Assembly: GCF_018399035.1 (NCBI RefSeq)
Contig: NZ_CP073760.1
Location: forward strand, 2,170,001-2,234,000
DNA from: Thiocapsa sp.
Lineage (GTDB): Bacteria > Pseudomonadota > Gammaproteobacteria > Chromatiales > Chromatiaceae
DNA: 64,000 nt
Direction: 5' to 3'
Numbering within the stretch: the first letter of the stretch is position 1; every line of letters starts with the position of its first letter. Of the stretch, positions 30,499 through 36,972 are shown one piece after another. The notes below the pieces were generated by a model, which did not search any database, was not told the DNA's origin, and worked only from the letters and a program-made list of their open reading frames with translations. The translations under genes were made by a program, and so were the position numbers.

Positions 30499-30659
30499 GT
30501 CTCTTCTCCGTTCCGACCCGATTGGCCGTCCGGAGAGATGACAGGATTATGCCGCGTCTGAATACCAGGCTACAGCCATAAGTCTTCAGTAAACAGAGAA
30601 GAAAGACAAAGGTGGCTGCCGATGATTCGGCATAATTCCGTTGTCGGCATGATGGCGTT

Positions 30660-30840
30660 TATGCCGCGCGCGGCATAAACGCCACACCATGGCCGTCCAC
30701 CGTCTCGTCGCCTGGTACCCCTCGCGGTGCCCACGCTGGGGGCGCACCTCGTGGATGTAGCGCACGATGGCGCTGCCCACTTCATGGGTCAGCGGATAGA
30801 GTTGGGAGCAGTGCTGCTTGGCGCCGGGTAACCTTCAAGC
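30660..30840 (-). pseudogene. Tyrosine recombinase catalytic-domain scrap
   Basis: One minus-strand frame reads SQLYPLTHEVGSAIVRYIHE and then VRPQRGHREGY. This resembles the lysine hairpin and following helix of a tyrosine recombinase (the PLTxEVGxAxVxYL pattern). No start, no active-site Arg and no Tyr are present. Confidence 0.5.
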
Positions 30841-30954
30841 ACGCGTTGGTCCCAGAGGCGCTTTGAGCTGTCGGGCGATTGTGCTTGGTCGCTTGAAAAG
30901 CGTGTCGAACATGGTCAGATCTCCTGTGCAAAAGAGATCTGACCGATCGCAGGG

Positions 30955-31039
30955 TTATGTGGCGCCCAGGCCGGCCGCAAAACAGTATCTGCGCGCTTTG
31001 CGCCCCGGAACGCCACATAACGGGCAACGCCACATTACG
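30955..31039 (-). repeat. Right terminal inverted repeat (85 bp)
   Basis: Inverted copy of 29579-29663 with one mismatch (GCAAAGCGC in place of GCTAAGCGC). Confidence 0.9.
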
Positions 31040-31432
31040 TACACGGCTTTCCGATGTGCGTCACTGCCGAGCATGCGCTGCACTCCAGCAAGCTTGGCTC
31101 GACAGTCCAGCGTCCGCCACAGCGTCCTGATCATCATTGGAGTGGCTAGCGACAAGGTCGCAATCTCCTGATCCTCCGCGCTTTGGTTGCGTGCACAAAG
31201 TAGGGCTCCTTTCCTCGGGCCGGGTTATGTTGTCCCTGACCCTCCAACGGTACTATGAGCCCCTCCGACTCCCGTCACGGCCCAGGTCGACTTCGGACTC
31301 GCCTTATACGACGCAGTTGGCGGTTCCAGACCGCCACCGTCACGGGTCTCCCGCACTGGGACCGATCAACTTCCACCACATGCCACCCCTGCTACCCCGG
31401 AAGAACCGGCGAGACGCTCTCGTTGTCTGGTC

Positions 31433-31671
31433 CCGCCGACGGCGGCCTTCCCCTTCTGACCAGAGGGTCGGCTTCTTCGATGAAGTGACGAGGCTACATC
31501 CAGGTTCGCTTGCGCTGCGGCCTGCGGTTTTGCACCCGCGAAACTCACGACCCTTGGTTACCCAAACGCCGCTCCGGGGCACTACAATGGTGTACGAGCA
31601 ACTCCATCGGCTGGACTTCAACCAGCAAGTTAATCAGCCTGTTACGGCGTACGGTCAGGTCTTGATATGTG
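31433..31671 (+). repeat. Long direct repeat, copy 1 (239 bp)
   Basis: This segment recurs almost base for base at 33559-33933, where it is split by a 138-bp insertion. It reads CCGCCGACGGCGGCCTTCCC at the start and ends GTCAGGTCTTGATATGTG. The two copies flank the toxin-antitoxin cassette. A 187-codon open frame crosses it but looks like a repeat artefact rather than a protein. Confidence 0.85.
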
Positions 31672-31774
31672 ACTATAATTGCTCACGGTCTTGGCGGTAA
31701 GCCCATGGAATTAATCGAAAAACAAAAACTTTAGGACCTGGCCGAGCACTTCGCGGACCTCGTCCAAAGGTCGG

Positions 31775-32134
31775 TCATTCGGATTGATCGTCTTCTGCCA
31801 GCCACCGTCCAAGCCGTTCGCGGATTTGGATCAGGCGGGCCACCTCAATGCGACCGATGGAGCCGGTGAGCAGCGCGCCATCCAGCACCGCCAGGCGGGA
31901 CAAGCGCAATACGCTCGGGACTTTCAAGCCAGAGACTGCAAAATCGGGCTCCGAGGGCAGAATCATCTCATCCAGGTCGGGTTCGGCCTGATGCAGCCGG
32001 GAAGACACCATGCAAACCAGCCAATCCTCAAAGCGCCGCGATGTGCGGCGAAGCAACAGTACCGGGCGCAGCTTGGTCCCGCTCAGATCAGTATGAGGGA
32101 AGGGCGTCAGGGCAATCTGGCCGGCCTTCTTCAT
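31775..32134 (-). CDS. MazF/PemK-type endoribonuclease toxin
   Basis: The toxin of a type II module; MazF/PemK toxins cut mRNA. 119 aa from the ATG at 32134 (MKKAGQIALTPFPHTDLSGT). The PF-TD-G-KLRPVLLL pattern of the SH3-like fold is seen near the N-terminus. The ATG overlaps the antitoxin stop (ATGA), so the two are translationally coupled, antitoxin first. Confidence 0.88.
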   Translation of the reverse strand: MKKAGQIALTPFPHTDLSGTKLRPVLLLRRTSRRFEDWLVCMVSSRLHQAEPDLDEMILPSEPDFAVSGLKVPSVLRLSRLAVLDGALLTGSIGRIEVARLIQIRERLGRWLAEDDQSE

Positions 32135-32364
32135 CGCCAACGTTCCTTTAGGTCGGACTCGCCATAGAGCGGTGGCTCATCCTCCAGACCCCGCATGGCC
32201 TGCGCCATCGAGAATTCGGAGAAGTCAGTTTCCGACCATTCGTACGCCTGGTCCACTGGCCTCCGAGAAAAGCGCTCCGCGAGATAGTCCACGAAGTCGA
32301 ACACTTCAGCCTGTTTCTCTTCTGGCAGGACTTGCAACTTTGCGATGAGGATCGTGTAATTCAT
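32131..32364 (-). CDS. DUF2281-type antitoxin
   Basis: 77 aa from MNYTILIAKLQVLPEEKQAE; the N-terminal helical region with VLPEEKQAEVFDFVDYLAER is typical of DUF2281 proteins paired with MazF-like toxins. GGAAAAGG lies just before the ATG. The C-terminus (GESDLKERWR) is probably the toxin-binding tail. It is likely autoregulated with its toxin. Confidence 0.88.
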   Translation of the reverse strand: MNYTILIAKLQVLPEEKQAEVFDFVDYLAERFSRRPVDQAYEWSETDFSEFSMAQAMRGLEDEPPLYGESDLKERWR

Positions 32365-32832
32365 GGCCTTTTCCAAAGAAAGTATGAAGGATAAAAGGGA
32401 TCAGAGCACGAATGGCACTAAGATAAGCGGACGCCCTTAAAGATCATATGCTTACGCGATCGCCAATGGCTAAGATACCGTTAAACCTGGGCATGGCTCT
32501 CGGCTTTCCAGGTCTCCGACACCGGCTCCGCGACTCTTAGCGGTCCCAGCTGTCCTCGCAGCTTATTGTTGCTTAGGAATCCTCGCCTTAAGTTAGTGCC
32601 ATGCGGGTCAGAGCCCTTTCTTGAGATGCCTCAGGCACAGCCCATGTTTTCGATTATGTTTGAGAAGCCTCGACGTCCAGACCCAAAAGTTCGCAACCAC
32701 CGCATTGGTCAGGTCACCAGCGTGGCTTGTGGGCGAGACGGCGTCGGGCATCGCTGAATCCGGCGGTCACTAGGGTGGCGCATGCGGTGGCTTCAACGCC
32801 GGTGTTGGGTCGATTGTCCTGACGCGAGGGGG
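32365..32832. other. Intergenic region with remnant insertion-sequence ends
   Basis: About 470 bases without a gene. 32393-32436 and 32580-32625 are imperfect inverted copies (core ATGGCACTAA..TAAG on each side), like the two ends of an IS whose transposase has been deleted. No open frame between them is protein-like. Confidence 0.45.
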
Positions 32833-33117
32833 TCACTGACTCAGCCAATCTTCGCGCCCATGTCGTATCCGCAAAATATAGATGTCATCTGGGCGAGGAG
32901 TATAAATCACGATGTGCGATCCAATCGGGTGAATTCGGCAAACAGGGACCAGCTCGCTGCGCTCTGGCCCGGCAAAGGGATTCTCGGCCAGATAGTTGAA
33001 GGCCCCAAACAGCTTTTCGTGATAGCGAGCGGCTTGTTCAATGCCGTATTCCATCGCAACTGCGACATAGATCTGGGTCAAGTCCTCTTCGGCACACTCA
33101 CTCAGAACATATGGCAT
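32833..33117 (-). CDS. ParE/RelE-superfamily toxin
   Basis: 94 aa from MPYVLSECAEEDLTQIYVAV. The plasmid-stabilisation fold is seen in its pattern of N-terminal helices and the C-terminal strand IYILRIRHGREDW. ParE toxins poison gyrase; RelE relatives cut mRNA. The ATG overlaps the antitoxin stop by one base (TGATG). A longer open frame exists but begins in the antitoxin in another frame. Confidence 0.88.
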   Translation of the reverse strand: MPYVLSECAEEDLTQIYVAVAMEYGIEQAARYHEKLFGAFNYLAENPFAGPERSELVPVCRIHPIGSHIVIYTPRPDDIYILRIRHGREDWLSQ

Positions 33118-33362
33118 CACTTCAGGTTCGCGAGGCGTTTCAGGGCTTCGGCCTCGATCGCCTGCATGGAACGCTGACCCTCGCCTGCCGCAAGCGCTTC
33201 GTCGATCAGGCCCTGCATCTGCGCAATCTTGGCGACACGCTCCTGATCGCGGCGAATAAGATCGCGTACATAATCGCTCACGTTGCTGTAACGGCCGGAG
33301 TGTGCGCATTCATCCACCCAAGCCTTCATCGCATCGGGCAAGGAAATATTCATCGTTGCCAT
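33117..33362 (-). CDS. ParD-type ribbon-helix-helix antitoxin
   Basis: 81 aa from the ATG at 33362 (MATMNISLPDAMKAWVDE), which has GGAGGTGATC at ideal spacing. The N-terminal strand and helices are those of ParD/CopG repressors, and the C-terminal helix (QAIEAEALKRLANL) would wrap the toxin. It is coupled to the toxin at 32833-33117. Confidence 0.9.
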   Translation of the reverse strand: MATMNISLPDAMKAWVDECAHSGRYSNVSDYVRDLIRRDQERVAKIAQMQGLIDEALAAGEGQRSMQAIEAEALKRLANLK

Positions 33363-33558
33363 AAGATCACCTCCAGGCCCGATCATGGCAATCTTTGCCA
33401 AATATTGTCAAGTCGCTAGCCCGATAGCACAGGAAAAGGGGGGCGAGCTCGGGGTCTGGCGAGCTCGGGGTCACCATTTAGCTGACCCCGATCAATGGCA
33501 CGACCTATTTTCTCGCACCCATGCACGCTCGTGTCGGTCGGGAAGTGCGACATTGGTA

Positions 33559-33933
33559 CCGCCGACGGCGGCCTTCCCCTTCTGACCACAGGGTCGGCTT
33601 CTTCGATTAGGCGATTTCCGGAAACCTTCATGCCAAGGGCGTAGGTTGTGCCGAGCCGTGCGAGGCACAACAAACCGTAGGCGCAAGTTGTGCTTCCTAT
33701 CGTCAGCACAACCTACGGGTATGGAAGTTTGCAGAAATCGCCTTAAGTGTCGAGGCTACATCCAGGTTCGCTTGCGCTGCGGCCTGCGGTTTTGCACCCG
33801 CGAAACTCACGACCCTTGGTTACCCAAACGCCGCTCCGGGGCACTACAATGGTGTACGAGCAACTCCATTGGCTGGACTTCAACCAGCAAGTTAATCAGC
33901 CTGTTACGGCGTACGGTCAGGTCTTGACATGTG
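33559..33933 (+). repeat. Long direct repeat, copy 2, interrupted
   Basis: 33559-33607 and 33746-33933 together match 31433-31671 with few differences. The interruption at 33608-33745 is a separate small element. Confidence 0.85.
33608..33745. mobile_element. 138-bp MITE-like insertion (GGCGATTTCC family)
   Basis: The ends are inverted: TAGGCGATTTC at the left and GAAATCGCCTTA at the right. Inside, GTAGGTTGTGC and GCACAACCTAC form a second inverted pair, with a third short palindrome GGTTGTGCC/GGCACAAC. Comparison with copy 1 of the host repeat shows a clean insertion. Related sequences lie at 50505-50625 and 63005-63080. It is non-coding. Confidence 0.75.
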
Positions 33934-33944
33934 CCTATTTTCGC

Positions 33945-34320
33945 TCATGGGTTTGGTTCGGGCGTGCTCGAATTTCGGCGCCGGAACAGCAGATCCGCCT
34001 GCACCGGCTCACCTTGATGGACGTGGGTATTGAAGCGCCCGTCCAGGCTGAACCCGGCCTCGATCAGAAAGCGCTCGATTTCCTCGTGCAGGGCTTGGCC
34101 CTCGTAGAGCTCGACATAGGATGACTCGACATAGACCGCATCGACATTCGGCAGCAGATCGGTGGCGCCCTTGAGCACCTCCAGCTCGAAGCCTTGGACG
34201 TCGATCTTCAGCAGCACGGGCCGCTGCGGGGGTGTCGGGAGACAGGCATCGAGACGCTTGATCGGCACGCGCAGCTCGCCGGATTCTTCCATCCCGTAGA
34301 TGGCCTTTTGGCGTGTCGCG
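33945..34320 (-). pseudogene. FkbM-family methyltransferase, C-terminal fragment
   Basis: SAM-dependent FkbM enzymes methylate sugars and other small molecules. The piece contains VLLKIDVQGFELEVLKGA, the characteristic KIDVQGxE motif, and then the usual C-terminal segment. Upstream of about 34320 the frame enters unrelated repeat DNA, so the N-terminal half is missing. Confidence 0.75.
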
Positions 34321-34374
34321 TCCGAGGGCGACGTCGTGGTCCAGGGTTGGCCGTGGTGGCACTTGGCGCGGAGC

Positions 34375-34411
34375 GCCAGGGGCATGCGTGACACCGCAGA
34401 GCGGTGTCACG
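34375..34411. repeat. GAGCGCCAGGGGCATGCGT repeat with perfect hairpin
   Basis: GAGCGCCAGGGGCATGCGT leads into CGTGACACCGC (34387-34397) and GCGGTGTCACG (34401-34411), a perfect 11-bp stem with a 3-base loop. A decayed copy lies at 42334-42383. Confidence 0.65.
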
Positions 34412-34451
34412 AGCTCGGAACGCCAACGCTGCCGATTGCTACGAACCCGGC

Positions 34452-34808
34452 TCAAAGCAACCCACTCATTTGCCCGGCCACCGCCTCCCAATCAACCGCC
34501 GGCGTGAGATGGCACCAGCTCAGACGCACACAGCCGTTCGCCTCGTCGTCGCTCATCCCCATCGCCTTCAGCACATGGCTCGGCGAATAGCTGCTCGAGG
34601 TGCAGGCCGATCCATTCGAGATCGCCACCAGATCCTTCAAGGCCACCATCAGCGCCTCGGAGTCCAGGCCGGGGAAGGCCAGATTCAGAACATGATCCAT
34701 CACCAGAGACTGATCACCCGTGAGGCGCGGGCCGAGCGGCATGAGCGCATCCAATGCCTGCCGGCGGATCTCCCGACAGATCGCCTGCCGCCGAGCGCGT
34801 GCCGACAT
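34452..34808 (-). pseudogene. dndA: DndA-like cysteine desulfurase, C-terminal fragment
   Basis: The frame ends [20 protein letters not shown] and then [13 protein letters not shown], the C-terminal part of class V cysteine desulfurases, with the active-site Cys in NGSACTS. NGSACTSxSYxPSHVL and the RLSWCH tail recall DndA of DNA phosphorothioation systems rather than IscS. The N-terminal PLP domain is absent; the sequence stops making sense at about 34805, where the dndB fragment begins in the opposite direction. Confidence 0.65.
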
Positions 34809-35167
34809 GGATCCAGGTGAAGGAAGGCACCTTGGCCGCAGGCGAGGTCCGAGAGGATTTCGTCCACGCCCACGGGATCGTCCTGCAAGCCTTGGGACGA
34901 GCCGGGAACGCCTTGTTGCAAAGTCACCCCGACGACTGGCGAGATCGTCTCGTCGCCTTGAGGCGGATCGACTGGTCACGCCGCAACACAGAGCTCTGGG
35001 ACGGGCGTGCTCTCGTCGGCGGCAAGGTCGTCAGAGGGAATATCAACCTCGTATTGACGACGAACGTGATCAAGGATGTCTTGGGATTGCCGCTGGACGC
35101 CGAGCAGCAGAAAGTCGAGTACGCTTACCGTGCTGCTCGCGCGCCGATCGCTCGAATGGCTGGATGA
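34803..35167 (+). pseudogene. dndB: DndB-like DNA sulfur modification protein, C-terminal fragment
   Basis: It reads [20 protein letters not shown], then [19 protein letters not shown], then LTTNVIKDVLGLPL. These are C-terminal signatures of DndB, the DGQHR-domain regulator of dnd operons. The first two thirds of the protein are missing, and the 5' end is fused to the antisense of the dndA fragment. The divergent arrangement dndA<>dndB is that of complete dnd loci. dndC, dndD and dndE are not present downstream. Confidence 0.75.
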
Positions 35168-35242
35168 CAAGCAGCGAAGTCGCCGATGCCTCACGACAGG
35201 GACCCGTCGGATCAATCAACTTTATATCTCCAAGGTCCAGAC

Positions 35243-35410
35243 ATGAAACTCAAGGTCATCGTTCATGAAGCGGAAGAAGGCGGCTATTGGGCCGAAGTAC
35301 CCGCAATCCCCGGCTGCGCCACACAAGGTGAAACCTTCGAGGAACTACTGACTAATCTCTACGACGCGGTAGAGAGTTGCCTCGCAGTCGATTTGACCGA
35401 TATTTCCACC
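35243..35410 (+). pseudogene. HicB-family antitoxin, truncated
   Basis: MKLKVIVHEAEEGGYWAEV begins a typical HicB antitoxin, and the sequence stays homologous through ESCLAVDL. After that the usual short C-terminus is replaced by unrelated sequence that stays open to 35644. No HicA gene is next to it, so it is probably an orphan relic. Confidence 0.65.
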
Positions 35411-35672
35411 TCCGCGACCGGTTTGGGTCTTTGGACATTGTGCCAAACTTTGTCGTCGGGTGCAGGCAATTGGCGCGATCTGGAACGGCCGGTTGGATCG
35501 TGGGGTGCGGTATGCGCAGTGCGTTTGGCCGGACGCGTTCGCCGCGTGGTCATCGGCGGGGGCGCCGGCCTGACGGCCGGGGAGTCGACTGCAAGTCGAC
35601 GATCCCGGGGTTGGACGGCGAACCGCGGCGGACACGGTTTGTAAACGGGCATTCGCCGCCGTACACTCGCCC

Positions 35673-36497
35673 ATGCGCCACCCCATCGATCCCAAAGTCG
35701 ACTGCGTCTTCAAGGCCCTGCTCGGCTCGGAGGACAACCGCGCGCTGTTGATCCACTTTCTCAACGCCGTGCTGGTCGACGATCTGCCCGCTCCGATCAC
35801 CGAGGTCGAGATTCTCAATCCGTACAACGAGCGTGAGACCTTTTCCGACAAGCTGACCATCGTCGACGTCAAGGCCCGCGATGCGGCGCGGCGACTGTTC
35901 CAGATCGAGATCCAGCTGCTGGTCTTCGCGGATCTCGCCTCGCGCATCCTCTACGGCTGGGCCGATCTTTACAGCCAACAGCTGCAGAGCGGACAGGACC
36001 ATCGCGAGCTCAAGCCCACGTATGCAATCTGGATTCTCGACCAATCGCTGCGGCGGGATGACTCTGCCTATGCGCGCCGCTACCGCATGCGCGACGATCG
36101 GGGCTACGATCTGATCGACCACGGCAGCATCTGGGTCTTGGAGCTGAACAAATTTGCGGCTGCACAGGTCGAAACCGAGCGTGAGCGTTGGCTAAAATTC
36201 CTCAAGGAAGCCGAGCGCTTCGATGAGACCACGCTGCCCGACTGGATGCACACCGCCGAGATGAGGCAAGCCATGAGTACCTTGAACGCCTTCTCCGAGA
36301 AAGAGCGCGCCTATCACGCCTATCAGGCGCGTCAGGAATTCCTGCGTCAGCAGCGCGCGATCCAACGTGAGCTCGACGAGACGCGGGCGGCGAAGGAAGC
36401 TGCGCTTCAAGGAAAGGAAGCAGAACGCACAGCAAAGGAAGCCGCCCTTGCCGAGATCGAACGACTCAAAGCACTGCTGAATGAAAGGGATGCCTAG
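35673..36497 (+). CDS. Rpn-family recombination-promoting nuclease
   Basis: A PD-(D/E)XK nuclease of the Rpn / PDDEXK_2 type, formerly called putative transposase. 274 aa. The domain opens with DPKVDCVFKALLGSEDNRAL. The catalytic strand pair is TIVDVKARD and FQIEIQ, giving the D...ExQ pattern. The last 75 residues are a charged coiled coil with repeated AKEAAL/GKEAE units. It stands alone on the plus strand at the end of the accessory region. Confidence 0.88.
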   Translation: MRHPIDPKVDCVFKALLGSEDNRALLIHFLNAVLVDDLPAPITEVEILNPYNERETFSDKLTIVDVKARDAARRLFQIEIQLLVFADLASRILYGWADLYSQQLQSGQDHRELKPTYAIWILDQSLRRDDSAYARRYRMRDDRGYDLIDHGSIWVLELNKFAAAQVETERERWLKFLKEAERFDETTLPDWMHTAEMRQAMSTLNAFSEKERAYHAYQARQEFLRQQRAIQRELDETRAAKEAALQGKEAERTAKEAALAEIERLKALLNERDA

Positions 36498-36937
36498 CGT
36501 TCAACCCCGACGCCAGGCTCTCGTTCCGCGCCGTTGACGAGGGCGAACCCGACACTGACGGGTTGCGCCACCGCTCTTCCGGTGAGGACCGCAGTTTCGA
36601 GAAGGAAGATGCACATTTGGTTACCGGGTTGTCACACCCGGAACGGCAGTAGAGTTTGAAAGCCGGGGCGGCAAGATCGGACAGGTCGGAAATGCGGGTG
36701 ATCGGCCCAGCCGCTTACGAATCCAAGCTGGGTTTCTCCGCGAGCAGAGGTTAGTCCCGCACGCGTCGGGACAAGGCGCGCCGACGAGGGGCCGCTGTCA
36801 CGACGTCGAACAGGCGCTCGCCGCTTCGGCGACGACCTGAGTTCTTGAGAAGTGACAAAAAACATTCAAAGACTTGAATCCCGTCGACTCCGACGTTGGC
36901 GAGAACCCTACACCTCCGCGGATCTGCGCTGGTCATA
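36498..36937. other. Intergenic region without a recognisable gene
   Basis: About 440 bases between the Rpn gene and rapA, which converge. The open frames are short and arginine-rich and look like GC artefacts. No hairpin with a U-run was seen. Confidence 0.45.
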
Positions 36938-36962
36938 CATGTCGCAACGGACGCGGTTCAAC
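36938..36962. repeat. Half copy of the TTAAACCGCG-family repeat
   Basis: CATGTCGCAACGGACGCGG followed by TTCAA matches the right end of the B-type copy at 58607-58692 (CATGTCGCTCTGGACGCGG). It lies 10 bases beyond the rapA stop codon. Confidence 0.6.
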
Positions 36963-36972
36963 GCGGCGCGGC

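Larger units (their letters stand above)
29579..31039. mobile_element. Tyrosine-recombinase element with 85-bp terminal inverted repeats
   Basis: 29579-29663 and 30955-31039 are inverted copies of 85 bp with a single mismatch, both beginning CGTAATGTGGCG at the outer end. Between them lie a truncated tyrosine recombinase (29671-30498) and a second recombinase scrap (about 30660-30840). Multiple recombinases between long inverted repeats recall RIT (recombinase-in-trio) elements; that match is an inference. Internal palindromes include the arms GTCAGATCTC/GAGATCTGAC (30914-30943). Confidence 0.7.

Noticed and set aside
31137..31700. A 187-codon open frame across the long direct repeat
   Set aside because: It spans a duplicated non-coding repeat, and the second copy of that repeat is broken by an insertion; the reading lacks protein character.
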